Positions 20,272 through 30,675 of a stretch of DNA of 64,000 nt are shown here, piece after piece. The notes beneath the pieces are model-generated. The model saw only the letters and a list, made by a program, of their open reading frames with translations, was not told where the DNA came from and made no database searches. Every line of letters starts with the position of its first letter. The stretch's first letter is position 1. Source of the DNA: Amaricoccus sp. (GTDB taxonomy: Bacteria > Pseudomonadota > Alphaproteobacteria > Rhodobacterales > Rhodobacteraceae); assembly GCF_017993425.1 (NCBI RefSeq), contig NZ_JAGOMQ010000019.1, forward strand, positions 16,554 through 80,553, given 5' to 3'. The position numbers and the translations under genes are program-made.

Positions 20272-20601
20272 TCAGTGCAGGTGGCCCTCGACCGCGTAGC
20301 GGCGGCCGCCCTCGTCGAGGGGGCCGAACATCTCGGCGACCTCGGGGTGATCGACCGGCTCGCCCGAATCGTCGCTCACGAGGTTCTGCTCGGAGACGTA
20401 GGCGACGTAGTAGGTCGTCTCGTTCTCGGCCAGCAGGTGGTAGAACGGCTGGTCCTTGCGCGGACGGCTCTCCTCGGGGATGGATTCCCACCATTCCTCG
20501 GTGTTGTTGAAGCTCGGGTCGACGTCGAATATGACGCCGCGGAACGGGTGCACCCGATGCCTCACCACCTGACCCAGGGCGAACTTCGCCGTCGTCTCCA
20601 T
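20272..20601 (-). CDS. hspQ: Heat shock protein HspQ (YccV-like, hemimethylated-DNA-binding fold)
   Basis: The 109-residue product fits HspQ: FALGQVVRHRVHPFRGVIFD, FNNTEEWWESIP, DQPFYHLLAENE, YVAYVSEQNLVSDDSGEP and HPEVAEMFG. In enterobacteria HspQ is a heat-shock protein that modulates Lon protease and was first seen to bind hemimethylated DNA. The ATG at 20601 matches family N-termini; an in-frame ATG at 20628 would add nine residues. No heat-shock promoter was recognised. Confidence 0.88.
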   Translation of the reverse strand: METTAKFALGQVVRHRVHPFRGVIFDVDPSFNNTEEWWESIPEESRPRKDQPFYHLLAENETTYYVAYVSEQNLVSDDSGEPVDHPEVAEMFGPLDEGGRRYAVEGHLH

Positions 20602-20717
20602 GTCCCACGCGCCCGCATGACTGACCATCGACCATCATACAAGCAGGCGGGCGCCCTGTCCATCGAGCCCCCCGAGTTTTTGCCGCAGTGCGGTAAACGG
20701 GCAAGGGCGCGGCGCGG

Positions 20718-21602
20718 ATGAGCCTTCTCCTGCAGGTGGTGGAGGTGGTCGCGCCGGTGTTCCTGATCCCGGCGATCGGCTATGGCTGGGTGCGCTGGCT
20801 CGGCTGGGGCTACGACGTCGAGTTCGTCAGCCGGCTGGCGATGACGCTGTCGCTGCCCTGCCTGGTCTTCATGGCGCTGATGCGGAGCCACGTGGAGCCG
20901 GCGCTGCTGCGCGACACGGTGCTGGCGGCGCTCGTCACCTATGTGCTCGTCGGCGGGGTGGTCTGGGGACTGCTGCGCGGGCTCGGGCTCGACATCCAGA
21001 CGTTCTGGGCGCCGGTCACCTTCGGCAACACCGGCAATCTCGGGCTGCCGATCGCGCTCTTCGCCTTCGGGCAGACCGGGTTCGACATGGCGGTGGTGAT
21101 CTTCGCGGTGATGGCGATCGTCTCCTTCACCTTCGGCGTGTGGGTGGTGGCGGGCGGCGGCAACCCGCTGACCGCGGTGCGCGAGCCGCTGGTCTGGGGG
21201 TCGGTGGCCGGGGCGGTGTTCCTCGCGACGGGCTGGAGCGTGCCGCCGGTGGTCGGGACCTCGCTCGACCTCGTCGGCCAGATGGCGATCCCGATGATGC
21301 TGATCACGCTCGGGGTGGCGATCTCGCGGCTGCAGCCGCGGGCGCTCGGGCGGGCCTTCTGGCTCTGCCTCGCCAAGCTCGCGATCTGCATCGCGGCGCC
21401 GCTGGCCGTCGGGCTCGCCTTCGGCCTGCCGAAGCTGCCGCTGGGGGTGCTGGTGCTGCAGGTCTCCACGCCGGTGGCGGTCACCTCCTACATGCTGGCC
21501 AACAAGTACAACGCCCGCCCCGACGAGGTGGCCGGGCTCGTCGTGGTCTCGACGCTCCTGTCGATCGTGGCGATCCCGGCGACGCTCGTCCCCTTCCTCT
21601 GA
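20718..21602 (+). CDS. AEC (auxin efflux carrier) family transporter
   Basis: A 294-residue inner-membrane protein with about ten hydrophobic segments in two inverted halves. Family patterns include SRLAMTLSLPCLVFMAL, FGNTGNLGLPIALFAFG in the first half, and MAIPMMLITLGVAISRL and LQVSTPVAVTSYMLANKYN in the second. AEC transporters move organic anions such as malate or malonate; the substrate is not predictable. The ATG follows GCGCGGCGCGG, a weak site. It is a single gene followed by a repeat-rich spacer. Confidence 0.88.
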   Translation: MSLLLQVVEVVAPVFLIPAIGYGWVRWLGWGYDVEFVSRLAMTLSLPCLVFMALMRSHVEPALLRDTVLAALVTYVLVGGVVWGLLRGLGLDIQTFWAPVTFGNTGNLGLPIALFAFGQTGFDMAVVIFAVMAIVSFTFGVWVVAGGGNPLTAVREPLVWGSVAGAVFLATGWSVPPVVGTSLDLVGQMAIPMMLITLGVAISRLQPRALGRAFWLCLAKLAICIAAPLAVGLAFGLPKLPLGVLVLQVSTPVAVTSYMLANKYNARPDEVAGLVVVSTLLSIVAIPATLVPFL

Positions 21603-21620
21603 GGGCGCGGGCTGCGGGGG

Positions 21621-21654
21621 TGTTCACGCGTGAACACTGGCTAAGCCATTGATT
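21621..21654. repeat. 34-bp two-part intergenic element, copy 1
   Basis: TGTTCACGCGTGAA (21621-21634), 6 variable bases, then CTAAGCCATTGATT (21641-21654). The same two blocks with the same 6-base gap occur at 56675-56708. The first block contains the palindrome TTCACGCGTGAA. Both copies lie just after the 3' end of a plus-strand gene. Confidence 0.75.
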
Positions 21655-21747
21655 TCGCGTGAGGGTGGGTTAACGGGGGGTGAATGTCCACACTGCGCGA
21701 CGATGGAGAGGAAGCCCGGCCCGAGGCTGGCCGCGACGCCGACGCCA

Positions 21748-21833
21748 GACGGATTTGACCCGTGGCAAATCCGTCCGCGATCGCCCCTGCGGGGGGCGAG
21801 CGCGTTGCCGCGCTCGCCGGGGCGATCACGGAC
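21748..21833. repeat. Adjacent strong inverted repeats (REP-like hairpins)
   Basis: Two hairpins lie side by side. The first pairs GACGGATTTG (21748-21757) with CAAATCCGTC (21766-21775) around an 8-base loop. The second is compound: 21773-21787 pairs with 21819-21833 with one mismatch, and inside it GGCGAGCGCG (21795-21804) pairs with CGCGCTCGCC (21809-21818) around TTGC. The pattern resembles repetitive extragenic palindromes; other copies lie outside this window if they exist. Confidence 0.65.
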
Positions 21834-22048
21834 GGATTGCGCGGTGCGTGGAAATCTGGACCCCCCACGGCCTCCGCGCCAATGCGCTCCGGCCGTCGGC
21901 GCGGCGAAAGCCGTGCTTTCGCCTGTCGCGCCGGGCCTCGCGGGCAAGCCCGCTTCGGTCGGTCGGTCGGCGCGCGCGCGCCCCGTGGATCCAGCAGAGC
22001 AGACAGGTGTCGTGCAGTGTGGTGAATGTCACGTCGGCGCGGGCGGGC

Positions 22049-22531
22049 TCAGTCCGGCGGGGCGTTCTCCACCGCCAGCACCTCGAGATCGGCCGGCCGG
22101 CCGCGCAGGGTCACGGTGACGACGTCGCCGGGGCGCGCGCCGGTCAGCGCCCGCGCCACCGGGGCGACGTAGGCGATCGTGCCGGCGGAGGGGTCGGCCT
22201 CGTCCTCTCCGACGATCGTCACGGTCCGCCGCTCGCCCTCGGGGTCGAGATAGGTGACGACGCTGCCGAACTGCGCCGCCGGATCGGCGGGATCGGGCGC
22301 GGTCGGCCGGGCCGTGGCGCGGCGGAGCGCCCAGTAGCGCAGGTCGCGCCGGAGCCGCGCCTGATGGGTCTCGTCGGGCCCGGCGGCAAGCGCCGCCTCG
22401 ATCCCGGCGACCTTCGCCTCGATCCCGCGCAGTCCGCGCTCCGTCACCAGGTTCGGCGCCGCGCTGACCGGCAGCTCCGGCAGCGCCTCGGGGCGGTCCC
22501 CGTCGTCTTCCTTCACGAAGGCCCGGCTCAC
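22049..22531 (-). CDS. GreA/GreB-like transcript elongation factor domain protein
   Basis: A 160-residue protein with a C-terminal GreA/GreB domain: QFGSVVTYLDPEGERRTVTI, VGEDEADPSAGTIAYVAPVA and RPGDVVTVTLRGRPADLEVL. These proteins bind the secondary channel of RNA polymerase. The start MSRAFVKEDDGDRP is common for a GreB-like subgroup in alphaproteobacteria. The N-terminal coiled-coil region (about residues 28-65) is shorter than in classical GreA, and I do not see a clear acidic tip pair, so transcript-cleavage activity is uncertain. Confidence 0.82.
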   Translation of the reverse strand: MSRAFVKEDDGDRPEALPELPVSAAPNLVTERGLRGIEAKVAGIEAALAAGPDETHQARLRRDLRYWALRRATARPTAPDPADPAAQFGSVVTYLDPEGERRTVTIVGEDEADPSAGTIAYVAPVARALTGARPGDVVTVTLRGRPADLEVLAVENAPPD

Positions 22532-22743
22532 GATCCTCTCCTTCCGCGTCGCTCGGGCGGGAGGTAGGCGCCGTCACGTCCGCCCGCAATCCTCGTGTCG
22601 CTCGGAGGGGCAGTGCGGCGAGGTCTTCTCGAAGACGTCCGCCCCGGAGACACGAGGTCTTGGACTCGGCCGCCAAGGCTCGCGTTCAGGAGCGTGAGGC
22701 TCGCGGCCGCAGCCGCGCTCCGTCACGCGCGAAGGTCAAAGGA

Positions 22744-22768
22744 AACGGGGGGCGCGAGGCCCCCCGTT
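22744..22768 (-). terminator. Terminator hairpin after groL
   Basis: A perfect 10-bp stem, AACGGGGGGC (22744-22753) and GCCCCCCGTT (22759-22768), with a 5-base loop, lies 26 bases after the groL stop on the minus strand. It is followed there by TTCCTTT rather than a long T tract, so it is an imperfect intrinsic terminator. Confidence 0.6.
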
Positions 22769-22794
22769 CCGTCGTCATGGCCTGAAGGCCGGGA

Positions 22795-24483
<1,689 letters not shown>

Positions 24484-24798
24484 TCAGGCGGCCTTGGCCT
24501 TGGCGGCGCCGGCGGAGATCGTGCCGAGGATGTCGCTCTCCTTCATGATCAGGTAGTCCTCGCCGTCGAGCTTGACCTCGGTGCCGGACCACTTGCCGAA
24601 GAGGATGCGGTCGCCCGCCTTGACCGACATCGGGATCAGCTCGCCCGAGTCCTTGCGCGCGCCCTCGCCGACGGCGACGACCTCGCCCTCGGACGGCTTC
24701 TCCTTGGCGGTGTCGGGGATGATGAGGCCGCCCTTGGTCTTTTCCTCGCCTTCGATGCGGCGGACGAGCACGCGGTCGTGCAGGGGGGTGAAGTTCAT
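24484..24798 (-). CDS. groS: Co-chaperonin GroES (Hsp10)
   Basis: GroES is the heptameric lid of GroEL. The 104-residue product has [20 protein letters not shown], the mobile loop [16 protein letters not shown] and the C-terminal [13 protein letters not shown]. An Ala/Lys-rich tail (AGAAKAKAA) extends slightly beyond the usual end. Start ATG is at 24798 with GGAGGGAAC upstream. It is the first gene of the groESL operon. Confidence 0.97.
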   Translation of the reverse strand: MNFTPLHDRVLVRRIEGEEKTKGGLIIPDTAKEKPSEGEVVAVGEGARKDSGELIPMSVKAGDRILFGKWSGTEVKLDGEDYLIMKESDILGTISAGAAKAKAA

Positions 24799-24852
24799 GG
24801 AGTTCCCTCCTCGGGTTCTGGCGTTCCAAACCTGTCGGCGGCGCGGGTGTCG

Positions 24853-24879
24853 TTAGCACTCGCCGCCGATGAGTGCCAA
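24853..24879. promoter_or_regulatory. CIRCE element (HrcA operator) of groESL
   Basis: TTAGCACTC (24853-24861), 9 bases, then GAGTGCCAA (24871-24879). This is the CIRCE inverted repeat with one mismatch to the consensus TTAGCACTC-N9-GAGTGCTAA, 55 bases upstream of the groES ATG. It predicts repression by HrcA and heat induction. hrcA itself is not in the window. Confidence 0.93.
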
Positions 24880-24950
24880 CGTGCGCGCTAGGTATTGAGC
24901 GCCCCCCCGCCTGTCAAGGGACGAGGTTGCTCGCGCAACGATCTCCGGGA

Positions 24951-25658
24951 TCAGTTGGCCGCGGAAAGGCCGAGCGCGAGGCCGACGACGCGGCCGCCCG
25001 CGCCGGTGTAGATCGCCGTCTGCGCCTTCGCGCCGCCGGCCGCGTCCGGAACGCCGACCGCGTAATGGACGTGGCCGCGGGGCCCGGGTTTCGCCTCGCC
25101 GAGCGAGGCGCGCAGCTCGGCGAGGCGCGCGCCCGGGCCGGGAATGCCGGCCTCGACGCCGTCGAGCGCCGCGGGCGCCGGCGGGCAGGTCCCCGCGCCG
25201 CGCTCGTCCTGCGGCTCGACGGCGATGCGGGTGAGGGGCTGGGCGTCGGTGGCGCCGTCGGCGATGAACCAGAAGATCGCGGGCCTGCCGCCGGCCGCGC
25301 CAGCGAAGCAGAGCCAGGCCGCGGGCGCGCCCTCCGGCCCGCCCTGGTCGAGCTTCCCGCCGAAGGCGCGCGCCACCTCGGCGAGCGTGCTCTCGCCCAG
25401 CGTCCAGTCCATGCCGCCAGCGCGGATCCCGGCGAAGAGCGGCGCGCCGGGCGCGGCCGCGGCCGGCGGAAGCTGCGGGACGGCGTCCGCCGGGGTGAGC
25501 CGCTCCGGCGCGGGGGCCGGCTTCGCCACGGCGCCCGGACGCGCGGCGGCGGCGGGTTGCGTCTCCGTCCCGGCTCCCGCCTGCGGCGTCGTCTGGGCCG
25601 GCGCGAGTCCCGCCGTCACGAGCAGCAGCGCGGCCCCTGCGATCACGCCCTTCGTCAT
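24951..25658 (-). CDS. Secreted hypothetical protein with Ala/Pro-rich linker
   Basis: The 235-residue product has a signal peptide (GVIAGAALLLVTAGLAPAQ) and an Ala/Pro/Lys-rich linker to about residue 80. The rest is a compact domain of about 150 residues: GGMDWTLGESTLAEVARAFG, AWLCFAG, RPAIFWFIADGATD and a final GGRVVGLALGLS. The two Cys (AWLCFAG and GAGTCPPAP) could form a disulfide. I do not recognise the family; it is probably periplasmic. The ATG at 25658 has GGGAGG 7 bases upstream. It is divergent from leuB. Confidence 0.65.
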   Translation of the reverse strand: MTKGVIAGAALLLVTAGLAPAQTTPQAGAGTETQPAAAARPGAVAKPAPAPERLTPADAVPQLPPAAAAPGAPLFAGIRAGGMDWTLGESTLAEVARAFGGKLDQGGPEGAPAAWLCFAGAAGGRPAIFWFIADGATDAQPLTRIAVEPQDERGAGTCPPAPAALDGVEAGIPGPGARLAELRASLGEAKPGPRGHVHYAVGVPDAAGGAKAQTAIYTGAGGRVVGLALGLSAAN

Positions 25659-25814
25659 CCTTCGCCTCCCGAAAGAAGTCGTGCCGCTCCGTCGCATATC
25701 CCGCCGCGGCCGACCAGCCGCTTTCGACGCGCCCGCCCTGCGCCCGCCCGGGGGCGGCTTGACCGGGACGCCCGCCGCGGCTAGGCCGCGGTCGAAAACC
25801 GCGAGGACCCTCCC

Positions 25815-26927
25815 GTGACCAACCGCAGCCTTCTCATCCTGCCCGGCGACGGGATCGGCCCCGAGGTGATGCGCGAGGTGCGCCGCATCGTCGACTGGAT
25901 GGGCGAGAGGCGCGGCCTCGGCTTCGACGTCGAGGAGGACCTCGTCGGCGGCTGCGCCTACGACGCCCACGGCGCGGCGATCTCCGACGCCACCATGGCG
26001 CGCGCGCTCGAGGTCGACGCGGTGATGCTCGGCGCCGTCGGCGGGCCGAAGTGGGACGGCGTGCCCTACGACGTCCGTCCCGAGGCGGGGCTCCTGCGCC
26101 TGCGCAAGGACATGGAGCTCTTCGCGAACCTCCGCCCGGCCAAGTGCTTCGACGCGCTGGCCGACTTCTCCTCGCTGAAGCGCGAGCTGGTCGAGGGTCT
26201 CGACATCCTGATCGTGCGCGAGCTGACCGGGGGCGTCTACTTCGGCGAGCCGAAGACGATCACCGACCTCGGCAACGGCCAGAAGCGCGCCATCGACACG
26301 CAGGTCTACGACACCTTCGAGATCGAGCGCATCGCCGCCGTCGCCTTCGAGCTGGCCCGCGTGCGGCAGAACCGCGTCTGCTCCATGGAGAAGCGCAACG
26401 TGATGAAGTCGGGCGTCCTCTGGAACGAGGTCGTCACCGCCACCCACAAGGCGCGCTTCGCCGACGTCGAGCTCAGCCACATGCTCGCCGACGCCGGCGG
26501 CATGCAGCTGGTGCGCGCGCCGAAGCAATTCGACGTGATCGTCACCGACAACCTCTTCGGCGACATGCTCTCCGACGTCGCCGCCATGCTGACCGGCTCG
26601 CTCGGGATGCTGCCCTCCGCGTCGCTCGGCGCGCCCGACCCCAAGACGGGCCGCCGCCGCGCCATGTACGAGCCGGTCCACGGCTCCGCCCCCGACATCG
26701 CCGGCCAGAGGAAGGCCAACCCGATCGCCTGCATCCTCTCCTTCGCCATGGCGCTCCGCTACTCCTTCGACGCCGGCGCCGAGGCGGACCTCCTCGAGGC
26801 GGCGGTCGAGAGGGTGCTGGCCGACGGCGTGCGCACCCCCGACATCATGGGCGACAGCGGCGGCACGCCGGCCACGACCATCCAGATGGGCGACGCCATC
26901 CTCGCAGCCCTCGACGCCAGCCTGTGA
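25815..26927 (+). CDS. leuB: 3-isopropylmalate dehydrogenase
   Basis: LeuB oxidatively decarboxylates 3-isopropylmalate with NAD+ in leucine synthesis. The 370-residue product has [20 protein letters not shown], the substrate-binding [46 protein letters not shown] with the catalytic Lys region, and the metal-binding [16 protein letters not shown]. The NAD site is [12 protein letters not shown]. The start is GTG at 25815 after GAGGACC. leuCD are not beside it; a DMT transporter gene follows after 10 bases. Confidence 0.96.
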   Translation: MTNRSLLILPGDGIGPEVMREVRRIVDWMGERRGLGFDVEEDLVGGCAYDAHGAAISDATMARALEVDAVMLGAVGGPKWDGVPYDVRPEAGLLRLRKDMELFANLRPAKCFDALADFSSLKRELVEGLDILIVRELTGGVYFGEPKTITDLGNGQKRAIDTQVYDTFEIERIAAVAFELARVRQNRVCSMEKRNVMKSGVLWNEVVTATHKARFADVELSHMLADAGGMQLVRAPKQFDVIVTDNLFGDMLSDVAAMLTGSLGMLPSASLGAPDPKTGRRRAMYEPVHGSAPDIAGQRKANPIACILSFAMALRYSFDAGAEADLLEAAVERVLADGVRTPDIMGDSGGTPATTIQMGDAILAALDASL

Positions 26928-26937
26928 CCGTGGCGCG

Positions 26938-27939
26938 ATGAGGGCGCCCGCGGCCCCGCGCAGCGCCAACACCCGGGGGGCGCTGTTCGCGCTCGCCGCC
27001 TTCGCGATCTACTCGACCCACGACGTGGTGGTGAAGACGCTCGGCGGGACCTACTCGCCGTTCCAGCTGGTGTTCTTCTCGACGCTCTTCGGTTTCCCCA
27101 TCGTCACCGTCATGCTGATGCGCGACCGCGAGGAGGCGAACCTGCGGCCGCGGCGGCCGCTCTGGACCGGGATGCGCACCGCCTCGGCGATGATCACCAC
27201 CTCCTGCGCCTTCTACGCCTTCTCGGTGCTGCCGATGGCGCAGACCTATGCGATCATCTTCGCCGCGCCGCTCCTGATCACCATCCTGGCGATCCCGATC
27301 CTCGGCGAGAGCGTCGGCTGGCGGCGCGGGCTCGCCGTGGCCGTGGGGCTCGTCGGCGTCGTCGTCGTGCTGCAACCGGGCACGACCGCCTTCTCGCCCG
27401 GGCACCTCGCCGCTCTGGCCGCGGCGATCTTCTCCGCCGTCGCCGCGGTCATCATCCGCAAGATCGGCGGCGAGGAGCGCAGCGCCGTGCTGCTCCTCTA
27501 CCCGATGATGGCGAACTTCCTGGTCATGGCCTGCGCCATGCCCCTCGTCTACCGGCCGATGCCGGCGCTGCACCTCGGCGGCATGGCGACGATCGCGGCG
27601 CTGGGGTTCTGCGGCGCGATGTGCCACATCGCCGCCTATCGCCGCGGCCGCGCCGTGGTGGTGGCGCCGATGCAATACTCGCAGATCCTGTGGGCGGCGC
27701 TCTACGGGGCGCTGTTCTTCGGCGAGACCCCCGACCGCCACACCGCGATCGGCGCCGCGATCATCATCGCCTCCGGCCTCTATGTCGTGCTGCGCGAGGA
27801 GCGGCCGAACGTCTCCCGCCACCGGCCGGTGCTGCGGACGATGACGCGCTCGGTCGCCGGGACCTACCCGCGGATCGGCGCCCTCTTCCGGCTGGCCGCG
27901 GACGACGACGCCGACGGCCCGCCGGACGGAAAGGGCTGA
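26938..27939 (+). CDS. EamA/DMT family membrane transporter
   Basis: A 333-residue inner-membrane protein with about ten predicted helices in two EamA repeats (for example ALFALAAFAIYSTHDVVVKT, IIFAAPLLITILAIPILGE and ILWAALYGALFFGE). EamA transporters export or take up small metabolites such as amino acids or drugs; the substrate is unknown. The hydrophilic tail of about 45 residues (TMTRSVAGTYPRIG onward) is longer than usual. It starts 10 bases after leuB and may be cotranscribed with it. Confidence 0.88.
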   Translation: MRAPAAPRSANTRGALFALAAFAIYSTHDVVVKTLGGTYSPFQLVFFSTLFGFPIVTVMLMRDREEANLRPRRPLWTGMRTASAMITTSCAFYAFSVLPMAQTYAIIFAAPLLITILAIPILGESVGWRRGLAVAVGLVGVVVVLQPGTTAFSPGHLAALAAAIFSAVAAVIIRKIGGEERSAVLLLYPMMANFLVMACAMPLVYRPMPALHLGGMATIAALGFCGAMCHIAAYRRGRAVVVAPMQYSQILWAALYGALFFGETPDRHTAIGAAIIIASGLYVVLREERPNVSRHRPVLRTMTRSVAGTYPRIGALFRLAADDDADGPPDGKG

Positions 27940-28039
27940 CGGCCGCCTCATCCGCCGGCTGCTCGCCTCGCCCCGAGGTCGGGCGCACTGGTCCGGCGCA
28001 ACCGCCACCGCGAAGGGTCGGCCGGCCGGGGCGAGCGCC

Positions 28040-28540
28040 TCAGTCCCGCGGCCGGCGGCGGCGGGGCGGCGGGTCGTAGTCGTCGCGCTCGTAGTCCTCG
28101 TCGCGCCGCCGCCGGCGGTTGCGGCGGCTCCGGCGGAACATCGTGACCGCGGTCAGCAGCCCGGCCGCGGCCGCGACGAGCCCTCCGCCCCCGCGGATCG
28201 CGATCGGCGCCGCGCTGAGCAGCGCCGCCTGCACCATGCGCTGGTCCTGCTGCTGCTGCCGCGCAAGCCGCGCGGCGTGCCGGCGCGCCTCGGCCCGCAT
28301 GAGGACCAGGACGACGACGACCCCGAGGGCGGAGACGCCGGCCATGATCCCGAGCGCCGGCAGCGTGCCGAGGCGCTGCGCCAGCGCGACCGTGGCGAGC
28401 GCCAGCAGAAACACCAGCGTCATCAACGCGAACACGGCGAGCAGGACGACATGGGTCGCCCGGAGCCGCGCATGGTCGCCATAGAGATGCAGGCGGCGGG
28501 CCGCCGCCGCCTGCAGGAGGCGCAACGCCTGGAGGAGCAT
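28040..28540 (-). CDS. Small membrane protein, phage-holin-like family
   Basis: The 166-residue product has two adjacent helices at about residues 27-75 (THVVLLAVFALMTLVFLLAL and PALGIMAGVSALGVVVVLVL), a third weak hydrophobic stretch near 115-135, and a very basic then acidic tail (RRNRRRRRDEDYERDDYDPP). It resembles the holin-like (actinobacterial-type Phage_holin) proteins that accompany DUF883 proteins. Its ATG overlaps the stop of the DUF883 gene. A role at the inner membrane is likely, function unknown; no prophage surrounds it. Confidence 0.65.
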   Translation of the reverse strand: MLLQALRLLQAAAARRLHLYGDHARLRATHVVLLAVFALMTLVFLLALATVALAQRLGTLPALGIMAGVSALGVVVVLVLMRAEARRHAARLARQQQQDQRMVQAALLSAAPIAIRGGGGLVAAAAGLLTAVTMFRRSRRNRRRRRDEDYERDDYDPPPRRRRPRD

Positions 28541-28845
28541 CAGCGCCGGAGGATCAGGCCGAGGACGAACCCCGCGAGCGCCGCGAAGCCGAGGCTCCGC
28601 CACGGGTTGGCGCGGGCCTCCGCGGCGATGTCCTCCTCGTAGCGCTTCAGCTCCGCGCCGAGATCGCCGGCGAGGCTCCTCGCGCGCTCGACGGCGGCGG
28701 CCTCGGTCGACTTCAGCCGCTCGCCCAGCGCGCGCACCTCGGATTTCAGGGCCGCAAGCTCCTCGGACAAGGCGTCTCCTCCTTCGCTGGTCGTTTTGGT
28801 CGTCTCAGTGGCTTCGGTGTCTTCGGCTCGGGCTCGTGCCGCCAT
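28540..28845 (-). CDS. DUF883/ElaB-YqjD-like membrane-anchored protein
   Basis: The 101-residue product has a coiled-coil body (ALSEELAALKSEVRALGERL, then VERARSLAGDLGAELKRYEE) and a C-terminal anchor (NPWRSLGFAALAGFVLGLIL) ending in RR. This layout, including the NPW motif before the helix, is that of the ElaB/YqjD family, which tether ribosomes to the membrane in stationary phase in E. coli. The ATG at 28845 is chosen as it begins the acidic low-complexity head; the frame is open a little further upstream. It is coupled to the holin-like gene by an ATGA overlap. Confidence 0.8.
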   Translation of the reverse strand: MAARARAEDTEATETTKTTSEGGDALSEELAALKSEVRALGERLKSTEAAAVERARSLAGDLGAELKRYEEDIAAEARANPWRSLGFAALAGFVLGLILRR

Positions 28846-28903
28846 GTCTCGGGGCCTCCGTGGGGTCTCGCTGACGCATGAGCTAGCAGGCCGCAGCCTG
28901 AGG

Positions 28904-29575
28904 TCAATTCGTCTCGTCGCCGCCGCCACGGGCGAACTCCGGCGGAATGCGGCGGTGGATCCAGGCGCCGAGCGGGATGGTGACCAGCCACGACAGGAGC
29001 GCCAGCGTCGGATCGACGAAGGCGAGCGGCAGCGACGCCAGCATGACGACGACCGGCATTCCCGCGGCGACGTAGCCGAAGCGCACGGCCTCGGGCGAGA
29101 AGCCGACGCGGGTATGCCCGCCCCGCACCGCCACGGCGTAGAGCGCCACCTCCAGCCCGCTGATGATCGCCATGCAGACGGCGAAGACCACGAAGCCCAC
29201 CGGGTTGTCCTCGTGCTCGCTGATCATCGCCACCGCGTAGGGCATGAAGGCGACGAAGGCGAGATAGAGCAGGTTGATGGAGATGAGCGTGCGGTCGATG
29301 CTGCGCAGGCTGGCGAAGAAGTCGTGGTGCGCGAGCCAGTAGCGCCCGAGCAGCAGGAAGCCGAGGAAGAAGCCGAAGATGTGCGGCCAGGACGCGAGGA
29401 TCGCGGCGAGGAGCGCCCGGGGATCGGCGGTCTCGATCTCGGGCGGCGAGAGCTCGACCACGAGCAGCGTCATGGCGATGGCGTAGACCGCGTCCGAGAA
29501 GAACGAGACCCGGTCGAACTCGAGGCCGGGGCCCTCGCGCCGGTAGCTTCCGGGCGGCGGGGGCGGGCGGGTCAT
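28904..29575 (-). CDS. TMEM175 (DUF1211) family potassium channel-like protein
   Basis: The 223-residue product has about six helices and the family hallmark RVSFFSDAVYAIAMTLLVVE, containing the (R)xxxFSD motif of TMEM175 channels. Further family features are GFFLGFLLLGRYWLAHHDFF and LINLLYLAFVAFMPYAVA (here as SINLLYLAFVAFMPYA). Bacterial homologues form K+-leak channels. Its ATG overlaps the stop of the alpha/beta hydrolase gene (ATGA), so the two are cotranslated. It ends 58 bases before the DUF883 gene. Confidence 0.85.
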   Translation of the reverse strand: MTRPPPPPGSYRREGPGLEFDRVSFFSDAVYAIAMTLLVVELSPPEIETADPRALLAAILASWPHIFGFFLGFLLLGRYWLAHHDFFASLRSIDRTLISINLLYLAFVAFMPYAVAMISEHEDNPVGFVVFAVCMAIISGLEVALYAVAVRGGHTRVGFSPEAVRFGYVAAGMPVVVMLASLPLAFVDPTLALLSWLVTIPLGAWIHRRIPPEFARGGGDETN

Positions 29576-30675
29576 CCCGCGAGCCGCGCGTCGAGGAAGG
29601 CGGCGATCTCGGCGAAGGCCTCGGCCGTCTCGGGCACGAAGGGCTCGAGAAACTGGGCGTGGCTCTGGCCCTCGAGGACCTGCAGCGCCGCGTCGACGCC
29701 GGCGGCGCGCAGCCGGCGATGGACGCGGACGGCGTCGCTGAGCAGGAGGTCGCGCGTCCCGCTGGTGACGATCGCCGGCGGCAGCCCGACGAGGTCGCCG
29801 AAGAGCGGCGAGATCAGCGGATCCGCGAGGCTCCGGCCCCCGGCGTAGAGGGGCGCGGCCGCGCCGACCCAGCCGGTGGCGGCGACGAGCACGTTGTCGA
29901 CGAAGGCGTTGGCGGCGAGGCTGTCGCCCGCGCCGGTCAGGTCGGCCCAGGGCGTCCCGGCGGCGATGGCGGCGGGGAGGGGGCCGCCCTCGGCCTTCAT
30001 CCGCAGCATCAGCGCCAGCGTCAGCCCGCCGCCGGCGGACGATCCGAAGACCGCCATCGTCCGGGGATCGCGTTCCCCGGCGAGCGCGCGCCAGACCGCC
30101 GCCGCGTCGTCGAGCGCGGCGGGGAAGGGATGGTCGGGGGCCATGCGGTAGTCGACCGAGACGACCTCCGCGCCCGCGAGGCCCGCCATCAGCATGGCCT
30201 CGCCCGCCCCGGCCTCGCCGGGGAAGAGCACGTAGCCGCCGCCATGCAGGTGCAGGAGCAGCCGGCCGGCCCAGGCGGGGGCGACGGCCGGCGGGCGGAT
30301 GCGGAAGACCGGGACGCCGGCGATCGTGTCGGCGGCGACGGCGAGGCCATAGCTCGATTTCAGCCGGGCGATGTCCGGCGCGGCGGCCTCGGCCGAGGCG
30401 GCGGCCATGGCGCGCCAGCCGGCGGCGTCGGCCGGGATCGCGTCCCATCCGGGCGCGAGCGGGCGGGCGATCACCGCCTGCAGCTCCGGGCTGACGTCCG
30501 TGGGCGTCGGCAACGGCCGCGCCGGGACGATCCGGCCCCCGGCCGGCGCGGTCGGGTCCGCCGCAGCGGGCAGGCTCTCGGCCACGGCCGCGCCCGCCAC
30601 GGTCGCGGCCGCCGCGGCGAGGGCGGCCCGGCGCGACAGGGAGGTCCGGAATTCGCCCACGTGCGAAGAGGTCAT
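29572..30675 (-). CDS. Exported hormone-sensitive-lipase-type alpha/beta hydrolase
   Basis: The 367-residue product has a Tat-like signal (SLSRRAALAAAAATVAGAAV) and the HSL-family motifs HLHGGGYVLFPGEAGAGEAM and FGSSAGGGLTLALMLR with the nucleophile Ser; the Asp (GTRDLLLSDAVRVH) and His (GQSHAQFLEPF) of the triad are visible. It is likely a periplasmic esterase or lipase. The ATG at 30675 is preferred; a TTG at 30693 would add six residues. It heads a minus-strand group with TMEM175, DUF883 and holin-like genes. Confidence 0.85.
   Translation of the reverse strand: MTSSHVGEFRTSLSRRAALAAAAATVAGAAVAESLPAAADPTAPAGGRIVPARPLPTPTDVSPELQAVIARPLAPGWDAIPADAAGWRAMAAASAEAAAPDIARLKSSYGLAVAADTIAGVPVFRIRPPAVAPAWAGRLLLHLHGGGYVLFPGEAGAGEAMLMAGLAGAEVVSVDYRMAPDHPFPAALDDAAAVWRALAGERDPRTMAVFGSSAGGGLTLALMLRMKAEGGPLPAAIAAGTPWADLTGAGDSLAANAFVDNVLVAATGWVGAAAPLYAGGRSLADPLISPLFGDLVGLPPAIVTSGTRDLLLSDAVRVHRRLRAAGVDAALQVLEGQSHAQFLEPFVPETAEAFAEIAAFLDARLAG

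Larger units (their letters stand above)
21603..22048. other. Hairpin-rich 446-base spacer
   Basis: This stretch between the convergent AEC and Gre-like genes has no credible gene. It holds one copy of a 34-bp element (21621-21654) and a set of strong inverted repeats (21748-21833), both listed separately. The rest is high-GC sequence without further recognisable signals. Confidence 0.6.

Noticed and set aside
28040..28540. Prophage holin
   Set aside because: Despite holin-like helices, there are no phage genes around; the pairing with DUF883 points to a chromosomal membrane protein.
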